Positions 1-9,045 are shown, counted from the first letter of the stretch. The stretch: 64,000 nt of DNA from an uncultured Sphingopyxis sp. (GCF_900078365.1 NZ_LT598653.1:3915501-3979500), one strand, 5' to 3'. The notes: a model not told the origin generated them from the letters alone. A program made the numbers and translations.

Positions 1-1
1 C

Positions 2-1603
2 TCGGAGCGGTTCGAAGCGCGCATCCGCAACCTCGAAACGGGCGAGTTGCTCCCCGACACCATCCCCGGCACGCTGTCGTCGCTCGTCTGGACATCGGGC
101 AACGACGCGATCCTCTATGGCCTCGCGAACGAGAATTGGCGCACCGACAATGTTCGGCTGCACAAGCTCGGCACCCCGGTGAGCGAGGATAAATTGCTCT
201 ACAAGGAGCCCGACATCGGCTTCGGCGTCGGCATCGGCAAGACCGCCGCCGACAATTATATCGTCATCGCGACGGGCGATAACGAGACGAGCGAAGTCTA
301 TCTGCTCCCCGCCGACAATCCCGAAGCGCCGATGCAACTCGTCTCGGCGCGCCAGAAGGGCCGCGAATATAGCGTCGATGAACGCGAGGGGACGCTCTAC
401 ATCCACACCAACGACGAGCATCCCAATTTCCGCATCGCGACCGCAGACATCAAGACGCCGGGGGCGTGGAAGACGCTGATTCCCGGATCGGATGACAATT
501 ACATCACTGGCCTTTCGGTCTTCCGCGACTATTTCGTCCTCGAATCGCGCGAAAAGGGCGTCGATCAGGTCGATGTCCGCAAATATGATGCGCCGCTGAC
601 GCCCGGCCGGATCCAGTTTCCGGAGGCGACCTATGTCGCGGGGCTCGGCGACAATCCCGAATATCATCAGGACAAGCTGCGGCTCGACTATGAATCGATG
701 GTCACCCCCGACACGGTCTTCGATTACGACCTCGCCAAGCGAGAACTCGAAACGCTGAAGGTGCAGGAAATACCTTCTGGTTATAATCATGACGATTATC
801 AAACCGAATTGGTTCACATGCCGTCGCGCGACGGCACGCCGGTTCCAGTGTCGCTCGTCTACAAAAAGGGCACGCCGCGCGACGGCAGCGCGCCGATGCA
901 CCTCTATGTCTATGGCTCATACGGCTATCGCGTCCCGCCGGGTTTCTCGACAACGCGCCTCAGCCTCGTCGATCGCGGCATGATCTATGCGATCGCGCAT
1001 GTCCGCGGCGGCGACGACCTCGGCCGCGCCTGGTATCTCGCGGGCAAGACCGATCGGCGCAAGAACACGTTCAACGACTTCATCGACGTCGCCAAGGGAT
1101 TGATCGCCGCCAAATATACGCGCGCGGGCAGGATCTCGATCGAGGGCCGCTCGGCGGGCGGGCAGGTGATGGGCGCGGTCTATAACGAAGCGCCCGAACT
1201 GTGGGGCGCGGTGCTCGCGGGGGTGCCCTTCGTCGATGTGATCAACACGATGGTCGACAAGGACCTGCCGCTGACCCCCGGCGAATGGCCCGAATGGGGC
1301 AATCCGATCACCGACAAGGCCGCATTCGACTATATGCTGAGCTACAGCCCCTACGACAATGTCACGGCGAAGGCCTATCCGCCGATGCTCGTGTCGGCAG
1401 GCCTCAACGACCCGCGCGTGACCTATTGGGAGCCGGCGAAATGGGTCGCCAAGCTGCGCGCGACGCGCACCAACGACGCGATGCTGCTGCTGCGCACCAA
1501 CATGGGGGCGGGCCACGCCGGCAAGTCGGGCCGCTGGGGCGCGCTGCGCGAGGATGCCGAAGAGTTCGCTTTCGTACTGACGCAGCTAGGGGTGGAGAAG
1601 TAA
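2..1603 (+). CDS. ptrB: Oligopeptidase B (S9 prolyl oligopeptidase family), 5' end missing
   Basis: The frame is open from the window edge, so only the C-terminal 533 residues are visible. E. coli PtrB has about 690, so roughly the first 150 are missing. The visible part starts inside the beta-propeller and ends with the alpha/beta-hydrolase domain. The serine nucleophile lies in EGRSAGGQ (Ser codon at 1151), the acid in GLNDPRV (Asp codon at 1409) and the base in GAGHAG (His codon at 1514), the family's order. The family cleaves oligopeptides after basic residues in the cytoplasm or periplasm. Whether there is a signal peptide cannot be seen. The family call is firm; type B rather than another S9 subfamily is inferred from overall resemblance. 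Confidence 0.9.
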   Translation, partial: SERFEARIRNLETGELLPDTIPGTLSSLVWTSGNDAILYGLANENWRTDNVRLHKLGTPVSEDKLLYKEPDIGFGVGIGKTAADNYIVIATGDNETSEVYLLPADNPEAPMQLVSARQKGREYSVDEREGTLYIHTNDEHPNFRIATADIKTPGAWKTLIPGSDDNYITGLSVFRDYFVLESREKGVDQVDVRKYDAPLTPGRIQFPEATYVAGLGDNPEYHQDKLRLDYESMVTPDTVFDYDLAKRELETLKVQEIPSGYNHDDYQTELVHMPSRDGTPVPVSLVYKKGTPRDGSAPMHLYVYGSYGYRVPPGFSTTRLSLVDRGMIYAIAHVRGGDDLGRAWYLAGKTDRRKNTFNDFIDVAKGLIAAKYTRAGRISIEGRSAGGQVMGAVYNEAPELWGAVLAGVPFVDVINTMVDKDLPLTPGEWPEWGNPITDKAAFDYMLSYSPYDNVTAKAYPPMLVSAGLNDPRVTYWEPAKWVAKLRATRTNDAMLLLRTNMGAGHAGKSGRWGALREDAEEFAFVLTQLGVEK

Positions 1604-1614
1604 GTTCTCCTGTT

Positions 1615-1692
1615 CGTCATCCCGGCGAAGGCCGGGATCTCGTCCTCACGTTTTACACTACCGGCGAGATCCCGGCCTTCGCCTGGATGACG
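1615..1692. repeat. CGTCAT/ATGACG hairpin repeat, type A
   Basis: This is an inverted repeat between two convergent genes. The left arm begins CGTCATCCCGGCGAAGGCCG and the right arm ends with its complement and GATGACGG. The same arms recur at 8495-8574. It could fold as a long RNA hairpin and may end transcription from both sides, but it has no clear T-tract. Confidence 0.85.
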
Positions 1693-1696
1693 GAAA

Positions 1697-2305
1697 TTAC
1701 GTCAGAAATTCCCGCGCGATCAACTCGCGCTCCAGCGTCGGAGCATCCACAAACAGGTGCCCCGCGATGCCGGCCGATTCGGCGCCCGCGACATTGGCCG
1801 CATTGTCGTCGATGAAGATCGCGCCCGCGGGGTCGATGCCGAATCGCTCGATCGCGAGGGCGTAGATCGCGGGATCGGGCTTCATCAGCTTTTCGGTGCC
1901 CGAGACGATAATATCCTGGAAGCGGTCGAACACCGGCTGGGTCGGGCGGAAACCTTCCCAGAATTCATGACCGAAGTTGGTGATCGCGAAGAGCGGCACG
2001 CCCGCCTCGTCGAGCCGCTCGACCAGTTCGAGGCTGCCCGGCATCGGTCCGGGGATCGTCTCGTTGAAACGCGTCGCATAGGCGTCGATCAGCGCATCGT
2101 GCCCCGGAAATTCGGCCTTGCGCTCGGGCAGCATGGCGGCGAGCGGGCGCCCGGCGTCGTGCTGGAAATGCCACTGCGGCGTGACGACATTGGTCACGAA
2201 CCATTCGAGTTCCTGCCGGTCGTCGATCAGCTTCGCGAACAGGTGGCGCAGGTCCCAGTCGAACAGCACGCGGCCGACGTCGAAGATCACGCTCTGGCGA
2301 ATCAT
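1697..2305 (-). CDS. HAD-superfamily hydrolase
   Basis: A 202-residue cytoplasmic phosphatase-like protein. HAD motif I is FDVGRVLFDWD near residues 8-18, with the usual nucleophile and acid aspartates. Motif II is ITNFG. Motif III is the lysine in KPDPAIYALA, and motif IV is FIDDNAANV. This pattern matches the YihX/epoxide-hydrolase-like HAD branch (alpha-D-glucose-1-phosphate phosphatase type), but the substrate cannot be read from sequence. The start at MIRQSVIF is preferred over an upstream in-frame ATG because HAD proteins normally begin within about ten residues of motif I. It converges on the oligopeptidase gene. Confidence 0.85.
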   Translation of the reverse strand: MIRQSVIFDVGRVLFDWDLRHLFAKLIDDRQELEWFVTNVVTPQWHFQHDAGRPLAAMLPERKAEFPGHDALIDAYATRFNETIPGPMPGSLELVERLDEAGVPLFAITNFGHEFWEGFRPTQPVFDRFQDIIVSGTEKLMKPDPAIYALAIERFGIDPAGAIFIDDNAANVAGAESAGIAGHLFVDAPTLERELIAREFLT

Positions 2306-2399
2306 AGGGGCTCCGGGCACGCGAAAGCGCCGCCGGAAACATCCGACGGCGTCACGCTAACTCGCAAATGCGCGCGGGACATGGGTCCCGGCAGGACGT

Positions 2400-2525
2400 T
2401 CAGCCCTGGCGCGCCTTGAAGCGGCGGTTGGTCTTGTTGATCACATAGGTCCGGCCACGGCGACGGATCACGCGGTTATCCCGGTGGCGGTCCTTCAGCG
2501 ACTTCAGGCTGTTGCGAATCTTCAT
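2400..2525 (-). CDS. rpmJ: 50S ribosomal protein L36 (bL36)
   Basis: A 41-residue reading frame beginning MKIRNSLKSLKDRHRDN and ending NRRFKARQG. It is very basic and matches the longer, cysteine-free L36 form common in alphaproteobacteria, which lacks the zinc-binding cysteines of the classical 37-38 residue form. L36 joins the large ribosomal subunit late in assembly. The gene stands alone here rather than in the spc ribosomal operon, which is usual for this paralogue. Only a weak ribosome-binding site is visible upstream. Confidence 0.95.
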   Translation of the reverse strand: MKIRNSLKSLKDRHRDNRVIRRRGRTYVINKTNRRFKARQG

Positions 2526-2624
2526 TGGTCTGTTCCGTAAATCTTGGCGTTGTTACGCGAAGCGGCGCAACTATGGGGATAAGGCCGAAAAGTCAACCGC
2601 TGCGGAGCCGATCAATCGGGAAAA

Positions 2625-2790
2625 GTTCACGCGGAGACGCGGAGGCGCGGAGAAGATAATATTCGCGCAGAGGCGCAGAGGAAGCAGAGCAGAAATGCGG
2701 GCGGCAAAGCCGCCAATCTCTCTCCTTCTCCGCGCCTCCGCGTCTCCGCGTGAACCAAATCCCCTGCGGTCTCTGCGCCTCTGCGCGAAT
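2625..2790. repeat. Two interleaved perfect inverted repeats downstream of rpoN
   Basis: Arm A (2625-2655, 31 bases) is perfectly complementary to A' (2725-2755). Arm B (2661-2680, 20 bases) is perfectly complementary to B' (2771-2790). The order is A-B-A'-B', so the two helices cross and would form a pseudoknot-like or alternative structure. The arms are built from a degenerate CGCGGAG/CGCAGAG motif. The element starts six bases after the rpoN stop codon in the direction of transcription. Confidence 0.9.
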
Positions 2791-2796
2791 CACAAT

Positions 2797-4254
2797 CTAC
2801 CCCGCCAGCGCCTTCTGCCGCCGCCGCTGCACCGACGAGCCATAGCCCATCGCTTCGCGATATTTGACCACGGTGCGCCGCGCGATGTCGTGGCCTTCGG
2901 CCGAGAGTCTCTGCGCGATCGTCTCGTCGGAGAGGATCGCCTTGGCGTCCTCGGCCTCGATCATCGCCTTGATCCGGCTCTTCACCGCCTCGGCCGACAC
3001 CGCGCCGTCGCCGCCGGTCGCGGCAATTCCGCTCGAGAAGAAATATTTGAGTTCGAACAGCCCGCGCGCGCAGGACAGATATTTGTTGCTTGTCACGCGG
3101 CTCACGGTCGATTCGTGCATGCCGATCACTTCGGCAACCTGGCGCAGCGTCAGCGGGCGCATGTGCGCGACGCCGTTCAGGAAAAAGCCCTCCTGCTGCT
3201 TCACGATCTCGCTCGCGACCTTGACGATCGTGCGCTGGCGCTGGTCGAGCGCGCGGACGAGCCAGTTGGCGCCCGCGAGCTGTTCGGACAGCCACGCCTT
3301 GCTCTTCGCCGCCGCGCCCTGCGCCAGTTCGCTATAATAGCGGCGGTTGACGAGCAGGCGGGGCAGCGTGCCATTGTTGATCTCGACCGCCCAACCCTGC
3401 GCGGTCCGGCGGATATAGAGGTCGGGAACGACCGCCGGCGCACCGTCGCCGCCGAACTTCAGCCCCGGCTTCGGATCGTAACCGCGCAGCTCGCGGATCA
3501 TGTCGGCGAGATCCTCGTCGTCGACCCCGCAGATGCGTTTGAGCTGCGGAAACGCGCCCTTCGCGACGAGGTCGAGATGCGCGATCATCGTCGCCATCGC
3601 GGGATCGTAGCGGTCGGCCTCGCGCGCCTGGATCGCGATACATTCGGCGAGGTCGCGCGCGCCGACGCCCGACGGATCGAACGCCTGGATGCCCGCGAGC
3701 ACCGCCTCGACCAGCGCGAGCGGCACGCCGAGCTGCGCGGCAAGTTCGGCAAGATCCGCGCGAAGATACCCCGCCTCGTCGATCAGCGCGACAAGCTGCC
3801 CCGCGACGATCGCCTCGATGCCGCCGAACCGTTCGCCGACCTGCGCGAGCAGATGATCGTGGAGCGTGCCTTCATGCTCGGCGAAACTGTCGAAATCGAT
3901 ATCCTCGCCCCCGCCCGACAGGCCGATATTGTCGCTCGCGCTGTCGTGGTGGAAGCTTTCGGTCGCGAAGTCGACGTCGAGGTCGTTTTCGCTCCCGCCA
4001 TCGGCCGACATCGCTTGATCGGTATCGAGCGACGCCGCTTCGGCCGCCGGCGCGTCGCTGGCGGGTTCGTCGCTGCTGCTGCCGTCGCTGTCAGCCGAAG
4101 CCGTGTCGAGCAGCGGATTGCCTTCGAGCGCCTCGGCCAGATAGGTCTCGAGTTCGAGGTTCGACAGCGCAAGCAGCTTGATCGCCTGCTGAAGCTGCGG
4201 CGTCATCACCAGCGATTGCGACTGGCGGAGATCGAGGCGCGGACCCAACGCCAT
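2797..4254 (-). CDS. rpoN: RNA polymerase sigma-54 factor
   Basis: A 485-residue protein with the full sigma-54 layout. The Gln/Leu-rich activator-interacting region I starts MALGPRLDLRQSQSLVMTPQ. An acidic region II follows (about residues 55-130), then the core-binding domain and an HTH. The C-terminal RpoN box, ARRTVVKYRE, lies at about 458-467 and recognises the -24 promoter element. Sigma-54 directs transcription that needs AAA+ activator ATPases. It lies 15 bases downstream of lptB in the same direction; lptB-rpoN linkage is widespread in proteobacteria. The hpf gene that often follows rpoN is absent. Confidence 0.97.
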   Translation of the reverse strand: MALGPRLDLRQSQSLVMTPQLQQAIKLLALSNLELETYLAEALEGNPLLDTASADSDGSSSDEPASDAPAAEAASLDTDQAMSADGGSENDLDVDFATESFHHDSASDNIGLSGGGEDIDFDSFAEHEGTLHDHLLAQVGERFGGIEAIVAGQLVALIDEAGYLRADLAELAAQLGVPLALVEAVLAGIQAFDPSGVGARDLAECIAIQAREADRYDPAMATMIAHLDLVAKGAFPQLKRICGVDDEDLADMIRELRGYDPKPGLKFGGDGAPAVVPDLYIRRTAQGWAVEINNGTLPRLLVNRRYYSELAQGAAAKSKAWLSEQLAGANWLVRALDQRQRTIVKVASEIVKQQEGFFLNGVAHMRPLTLRQVAEVIGMHESTVSRVTSNKYLSCARGLFELKYFFSSGIAATGGDGAVSAEAVKSRIKAMIEAEDAKAILSDETIAQRLSAEGHDIARRTVVKYREAMGYGSSVQRRRQKALAG

Positions 4255-4269
4255 CAGCGTATCATCGCA

Positions 4270-5085
4270 TTACAAGGAGAAACCCTCGCCGAGATAGAGG
4301 CGGCGCACCTCGGGATCGGCGACGAGTTCGGCCGGGGAGCCGGCGAGCAGCACCTTGCCGTCGTAGATGATGCAGGCGCGGTCGACGAGGTCGAGCGTCT
4401 CGCGGACATTATGGTCGGTGATCAGCACGCCGATGCCGCGGCCTTTCAGGAAGCGCACGATGCGCTGGATTTCGATCACCGCGATCGGGTCGACGCCGGC
4501 GAAGGGCTCGTCGAGCAGGATGATCGACGGGTTGGCGGCGAGCGCGCGGGCGATTTCGGCGCGGCGGCGTTCGCCGCCCGACAGCGCCATCGCGGCGGCA
4601 TCGCGCAGCCGCGTCAGGCCGAATTCGTCGAGCAGCTCCTCGAGCCGGCGCTCGCGCGCGATCTTGTCGGGCTCGGCGAGTTCGAGCACCGCTTCGATAT
4701 TCTGCGCGACCGTCATGCCGCGAAAGATCGATGTTTCCTGCGGCAGATAGCCAAGGCCGAGGATCGATCGGCGATACATGGGCAGCGCGGTGATGTCGGC
4801 GCCATCGAGCATGATACGCCCGGCGTCGGGCTTCACCAGCCCCATGATCGAATAGAAGCAGGTCGTCTTGCCCGCGCCGTTGGGGCCGAGCAGACCGACG
4901 ACCTCGCCCTTGCCGACCGACAGCGAGACGTCCGACAGCACGACGCGCTTGTCATAGCTTTTCGCGATCGAGATGACCGCGAGCCCGTTGCCCGCCGCCG
5001 CATCCTCGCGGACATGCGCGGTATGTTCGGCAACCCCGTGGTCGCCTTCGACAAGTGTCGCCGCAGTGGATTCGTCGTCGGTCAT
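4270..5085 (-). CDS. lptB: LPS export ABC transporter ATPase LptB
   Basis: A 271-residue ABC ATPase that powers lipopolysaccharide extraction from the inner membrane with LptF, LptG and LptC. Walker A is GPNGAGKTT (about 68-75), the signature is LSGGERRR (169-176), Walker B is IILLDEPFAG (188-197) and the H-loop is ITDH. It is about 30 residues longer than E. coli LptB because of an N-terminal acidic tail before the nucleotide-binding domain begins near residue 35. The usual upstream partners lptC and lptA are not next to it; a hairpin-rich gap and an unrelated gene lie there instead. It probably shares a transcript with rpoN. Confidence 0.95.
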   Translation of the reverse strand: MTDDESTAATLVEGDHGVAEHTAHVREDAAAGNGLAVISIAKSYDKRVVLSDVSLSVGKGEVVGLLGPNGAGKTTCFYSIMGLVKPDAGRIMLDGADITALPMYRRSILGLGYLPQETSIFRGMTVAQNIEAVLELAEPDKIARERRLEELLDEFGLTRLRDAAAMALSGGERRRAEIARALAANPSIILLDEPFAGVDPIAVIEIQRIVRFLKGRGIGVLITDHNVRETLDLVDRACIIYDGKVLLAGSPAELVADPEVRRLYLGEGFSL

Positions 5086-5172
5086 GGCTCGGTCGGTTCC
5101 GTTTCTAGCCCCGGTGCGGCGTTACCCCAGCGACGCCGCCAAGGTCAATCTGGCAAGATTTTTGCATCTCTT

Positions 5173-5306
5173 AAAAGCCCCTCCCCTTCAGGGGAGGGGT
5201 TGGGGTGGGGGCTATCGAGATAGCGTAAGGCTGCTGGCCCCCACCCGCTGCGACTAAGCCAGCAAGCTGGCAAGTCTCGCTGCCCTCCCCTGAAGGGGAG
5301 GGATTT
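5173..5306. repeat. GC-rich inverted repeat pair (CCCCTCCCC-TTCA-GGGGAGGGG units)
   Basis: Two small hairpins, CCCCTCCCC-ttca-GGGGAGGGG at 5178-5199 and its inverted copy at 5283-5302, bound a gap of about 80 bases. The same hairpin occurs at 53799-53829, where a T-tract follows. The element fills the space between lptB and the phosphohexomutase gene. Confidence 0.8.
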
Positions 5307-5314
5307 TCTTTCTA

Positions 5315-6709
5315 TCAATGCGCCACGCTCTCCCCACGCACGATCCCCGACAGCGCCAGCTGCTCGTCGATCGCGGCGAGCAGGCGCGCGAGCGCAGCCT
5401 CGTCCTTCGCCTCGGCACGCGCGACGAGAACGTCCTGCGTGTTCGAGGCGCGAAGCAGCCACCAACCATCATCGGTCAGCACGCGCGCGCCGTCGGTGCG
5501 GTCGACCTTCGCCCCCGATTCCGTCAATCGGTCCAAAACCTCATCCACAATGGCGAATTTGCGGCTCTCGTCGACCTGGAAGCGCATTTCGGGCGTGTTG
5601 ACCATCGGCGCCATGCTGCCGCGCAGCGCGGTGACGCTCTGCTCGAGCTTCGTCGAGGCCTCGATCAGCCGCACCGCGGCGTAAGGCGCGTCGTCATAGC
5701 CGTAATAGCGGTCGGCAAAGAAGATATGCCCGCTCATCTCGCCCGCCAGCGGGCTCGCGGTTTCCTTCATCTTCGCCTTGATCAGGCTGTGACCGGTCTT
5801 CCACATGAGCGGCGTGCCGCCAAGTTCTGCGACACGGTCGAACAACGCCTGGCTCGCCTTCACATCGGCGATCACCGTTGCGCCGGGCATGTCCTTGAGC
5901 ACCGCGGCCGCATAGATTTGCAGCAGCTGGTCGCCCCAGATCACCCGGCCCTCGCCGTCGATCGCGCCGATGCGGTCGCCGTCTCCATCGAAAGCGACGC
6001 CGAAATCGAGGCTCTTCTCGGCGACGAGCTTCCGAAGATCGGCGAGATTCTTTTCCTCGGTCGGATCGGGATGGTGGTTCGGAAAATGGCCGTCGATGTC
6101 GGTAAACAGCAGGTGGTGCTCGCCGGGGAGGCGCGCGGTGAGCTTCTCGATCACGGTGCCCGCGGCGCCGTTGCCGGCGTCCCAGCCGATACGGAAGGCG
6201 CCGCCGGCGAAACCCTCGACCAGCCGGTCGACATAGGCGTCGACGATGTCGATGCTCTGCGACGTGCCTTCGCTCCCGGAATCGACGGACTCCCAGTCGC
6301 CCGCGGCGGCCATTTCGCCGATCCGCTGAATGTCGGCGCCAAAGAAGGGGCGCCCCTGAAACACCATTTTGAAACCATTATAGTCGGGGGGGTTGTGGCT
6401 GCCGGTTATCTGTATGCCGCCGTCCACATCCTCGGTTGACGCGGCATAATAAAGCATCGGCGTCGGGCCGAGCCCGACGTTCAGCGCGTCGATACCCGCG
6501 GCGTTGATCCCGGCGATCAGCGCCTCGGCAAGCATCGGCGACGACAGCCGCCCGTCATAGCCGACCGCAACGCGCTTGCCGCCGGCACGGCGGATCATCG
6601 TCGCGAAGCTGCGGCCGATGGCAGTGGCGTCCTTGTCGGACAGCGTGTCGCCGACGACCCCGCGGATGTCATATTCGCGGAGCATCGTCGGATGGAAATT
6701 GTGCGTCAT
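5315..6709 (-). CDS. Phosphomannomutase/phosphoglucomutase (alpha-D-phosphohexomutase)
   Basis: A 464-residue cytoplasmic enzyme interconverting hexose 1- and 6-phosphates, feeding GDP-mannose and UDP-glucose for surface polysaccharides. The phosphoserine loop ITGSHNPPDYNG places Ser104 at the active site. The metal loop is DGDGDR at 241-246, and MSGHIFF is the sugar-binding loop. Length and motif order match the AlgC/ManB type. The frame stays open far upstream, but the ATG at 6709 begins the conserved MTHNFHPTMLREYDIRG. It lies 26 bases downstream of mipZ and may be cotranscribed with it. Whether mannose or glucose is preferred cannot be told. Confidence 0.93.
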   Translation of the reverse strand: MTHNFHPTMLREYDIRGVVGDTLSDKDATAIGRSFATMIRRAGGKRVAVGYDGRLSSPMLAEALIAGINAAGIDALNVGLGPTPMLYYAASTEDVDGGIQITGSHNPPDYNGFKMVFQGRPFFGADIQRIGEMAAAGDWESVDSGSEGTSQSIDIVDAYVDRLVEGFAGGAFRIGWDAGNGAAGTVIEKLTARLPGEHHLLFTDIDGHFPNHHPDPTEEKNLADLRKLVAEKSLDFGVAFDGDGDRIGAIDGEGRVIWGDQLLQIYAAAVLKDMPGATVIADVKASQALFDRVAELGGTPLMWKTGHSLIKAKMKETASPLAGEMSGHIFFADRYYGYDDAPYAAVRLIEASTKLEQSVTALRGSMAPMVNTPEMRFQVDESRKFAIVDEVLDRLTESGAKVDRTDGARVLTDDGWWLLRASNTQDVLVARAEAKDEAALARLLAAIDEQLALSGIVRGESVAH

Positions 6710-6735
6710 CTTTGAACCTCTTGGGGAGAGAAGGG

Positions 6736-7545
6736 TCAGGCGGCGGCGAACAGGTCCCCGTCCGGATGCAATCTTTCGCGCGCCGGGAGGTTCAGTCCGC
6801 CCATCGCCTCGCGGAGTTCCTGCCGCGCGACGACGTGGCCGATTCCCATGCCGCCGAGATGCGCCTTGTCGAGCAGGGTGAGGCCAGCCGGGAAAAGCTC
6901 GCGATAGATGACGCGCTCGCCGAGCCCCGGGATGACGCGAAAGCCGACGCGGCGCGACAGCTGGGTCAGCGCCTCGCCGACGCGGCGCATATTGTGCGCG
7001 TCGACATGCTGGAGGCGGTTGCGCAGGATGATCCAGTCGATCGTCCGTCCGTCGCTCTTCGCGCGCGCCTTGCGCGTGTCCCAGATAAGTTCGGAATAGA
7101 AGCTCGGCCGGGTGACTTGGAAGGTCTCCGGGTCGACCTGACCGATCAGGTCGAAATCGATGAAGCTGTCGTTGATCGGCGTGACGAGCGTGTCGGCGCT
7201 CGTCGCAAGGTGGCGCGCGAAGACGTCGTCGCGCCCCGGCGTGTCGGCGATCAGATAATCGACATCTTCGGAAAGCCGTGCGACCTGCTCGTCGAGTTCC
7301 TCGATCGTCGAGCCGGTGAACACCTCGAAGCGCGGGGTCGGCAGCGCGATCTCGCGGCGCTTTGCGGTATTCTCGCGATTTTCGAGATAGCGGTGGAAGG
7401 TGCGCTGGCGCGGGTCGAGGTCGATGCCCGCGACGCGCCATCCCTGGCTCGCCAATGCGACCGCGAAATGCACGGCGCAGGTCGATTTGCCCGTCCCGCC
7501 CTTTTCATTGGCAAAGATGATGCGGTGCGGTGCGGGCGTCGTCAT
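6736..7545 (-). CDS. mipZ: Division-plane positioning ATPase MipZ
   Basis: A 269-residue ParA/MinD-superfamily ATPase. The deviant Walker A is NEKGGTGKST (13-22), followed by IDLDPRQRTFHRYLENR, which closely resembles Caulobacter MipZ. Other shared segments are PINDSFIDFD and the C-terminal VIYRELFPAGLTLLD. MipZ forms a bipolar gradient with ParB and blocks FtsZ polymerisation away from midcell, so the septum forms at the centre. It is divergent from panC with an 86-base gap and precedes the phosphohexomutase gene. Confidence 0.95.
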   Translation of the reverse strand: MTTPAPHRIIFANEKGGTGKSTCAVHFAVALASQGWRVAGIDLDPRQRTFHRYLENRENTAKRREIALPTPRFEVFTGSTIEELDEQVARLSEDVDYLIADTPGRDDVFARHLATSADTLVTPINDSFIDFDLIGQVDPETFQVTRPSFYSELIWDTRKARAKSDGRTIDWIILRNRLQHVDAHNMRRVGEALTQLSRRVGFRVIPGLGERVIYRELFPAGLTLLDKAHLGGMGIGHVVARQELREAMGGLNLPARERLHPDGDLFAAA

Positions 7546-7631
7546 GAGCGTTGCGATTTTCCTGTTGGCACGGCATGGGCGGCCGTCGCGCGAAGTGATA
7601 TAGTCGCGCCAATATCGGAGGGCGACGAACC

Positions 7632-8471
7632 GTGCAAATCATCCGTGACATCGCGATGCTGCACCGTGCCGTTACGGCACTGAAACAGGGGGGGAAGAGC
7701 GTCGCTTTGGTCCCGACGATGGGTTCGCTGCACGACGGCCATCTCTCGCTTGTCCGTATGGCGAAGCGCGTCGCCGACCACGTCGTCGTGTCGATCTTCG
7801 TCAACCCGACGCAGTTCGGCCCGAACGAGGATTTCGACGCCTACCCGCGCGACGAAGCGCGCGATGCCGCGCTGCTGGTCGAGGAAGGCACGAGCCTGCT
7901 CTGGGCGCCCGATGTCGCGACCATGTATCCCGGCGGCCACAGCACGCATATCGAGGTCGCCGAGCTTGGCGCCGATTATTGCGGCGCGGCGCGCCCCGGC
8001 CATTTCGACGGCGTCGCGACCGTCGTCGCCAAATTGTTCAACCAGGTCCGCCCCGACGTCGCGATCTTTGGCGAAAAGGACTGGCAGCAGCTCGCGATCA
8101 TCCGCCGCATGGCGCGTGACCTCGATTTCGGCATCGACATTTTGGGTGCGCCGATCGCGCGCGACGCCGACGGCCTCGCGCTGTCGTCGCGCAACGCCTA
8201 TCTCTCGGACGCGCAGCGCGCGGCGGCGCCCGCCTTTCCCGCCGCGCTGAACGCGGCGGCGAAAGCGATCGCGGGCGGAGCAGACGTCGGCGAAACGCTC
8301 CTCAAGGCGGAGGCTGCGATCGTCGAGGGCGGCTTCGACAGCGTCGATTATGTCGCGCTCGCCGATGCCGACAGCCTTGAAAGGTTGAGCACTTTCCGCG
8401 CGCCGGCGCGCCTGCTCGCCGCCGCCCGGATCGGAAAAACGCGGCTGATCGACAATCTTCAGGTGGGCTAA
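7632..8471 (+). CDS. panC: Pantothenate synthetase
   Basis: A 279-residue enzyme joining pantoate and beta-alanine with ATP, the last step to pantothenate. The HIGH-like ATP motif is PTMGSLHDGHLSL (His34 and His37). RPGHFDGVATVV, FGEKDWQQL and the KMSKS-like LSSRNAYLS are all present. The start is GTG, placed nine bases after GGAGGG. It stands alone, without panB or panD beside it. Confidence 0.97.
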   Translation: MQIIRDIAMLHRAVTALKQGGKSVALVPTMGSLHDGHLSLVRMAKRVADHVVVSIFVNPTQFGPNEDFDAYPRDEARDAALLVEEGTSLLWAPDVATMYPGGHSTHIEVAELGADYCGAARPGHFDGVATVVAKLFNQVRPDVAIFGEKDWQQLAIIRRMARDLDFGIDILGAPIARDADGLALSSRNAYLSDAQRAAAPAFPAALNAAAKAIAGGADVGETLLKAEAAIVEGGFDSVDYVALADADSLERLSTFRAPARLLAAARIGKTRLIDNLQVG

Positions 8472-8494
8472 AATCACTCCACCAGCACTTGGCA

Positions 8495-8574
8495 CGTCAT
8501 CCCGGCGAAGACCGGGATCTCGCCGGGGACGCCATGATTTGAGGTCGAGATTCCGGCCTTCGCCGGAATGACGG
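8495..8574. repeat. CGTCAT/ATGACG hairpin repeat, type A
   Basis: The arms match the repeat at 1615-1692: CGTCATCCCGGCGAAGACCG on the left and its complement ending GGAATGACGG on the right. It follows the panC stop codon. Confidence 0.85.
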
Positions 8575-8709
8575 AAGAGAAAAATTGGGATTTCCGGGGC
8601 TTTTCTGGCTTATCCCCGAAAATTCACATCGTTGTTAACGCTTTGTTGACCATAAGTCGCAAATTTGGCCCCGAGGTCTCCATGTGGGGTGGAGGCAAAG
8701 GGGGTTATC

Positions 8710-9024
8710 ATGGCGAACAGTCTGAAGTCTGCCCAATATCTGATCGAGAGCCGCTTGCTCGACGCAGCGCGCGGTGATGCGGGCGCCTATTTCGATCTCG
8801 GTATCGCGTTTTCGACCGGCTCGGGCGGGGTCGATGTCGACCTGATCCAAGCGCATAAATGGTTCAATCTCGCCGCGCTCGGCGGCAATGTCGAAGGCCA
8901 GCAATGCCGCGCCGACGTGTCGAGCGAAATGTCGCGCGATGAAATCGCCGAAGCGCAGCGCCAGGCGCGCGCCTGGCTCGACGAGACGGCGCGCCGTCCC
9001 GCCGCCCGCCGCTTCGCGGCCTAA
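8710..9024 (+). CDS. Small Sel1-like repeat protein
   Basis: A 104-residue protein whose middle segment, GVDVDLIQAHKWFNLAALGG, fits the Sel1/TPR-like repeat (alternating Ala, Leu and Gly with KWFNLAA). Sel1 repeats are alpha-helical hairpins that mediate protein contacts. There is no signal peptide, so it is probably cytoplasmic. The start MANSLKSAQYL is chosen because a purine-rich GGGGG tract lies about seven bases upstream; an earlier in-frame start lacks one. Its function is unknown. Confidence 0.75.
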   Translation: MANSLKSAQYLIESRLLDAARGDAGAYFDLGIAFSTGSGGVDVDLIQAHKWFNLAALGGNVEGQQCRADVSSEMSRDEIAEAQRQARAWLDETARRPAARRFAA

Positions 9025-9045
9025 TCCTTCCAAAATCCCCTTTTT

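Noticed and set aside
2512..5223. A 903-codon open frame on the plus strand opposite rpoN and lptB
   Set aside because: It is a mirror of well-supported minus-strand genes in very GC-rich DNA. Its translation is rich in Arg, Ala and Asp with no domain, and it crosses the interleaved repeats.
5315..7441. The phosphohexomutase frame read upstream as a 708-codon fusion
   Set aside because: The extension overlaps mipZ in another frame and is low-complexity. The conserved start is at 6709.
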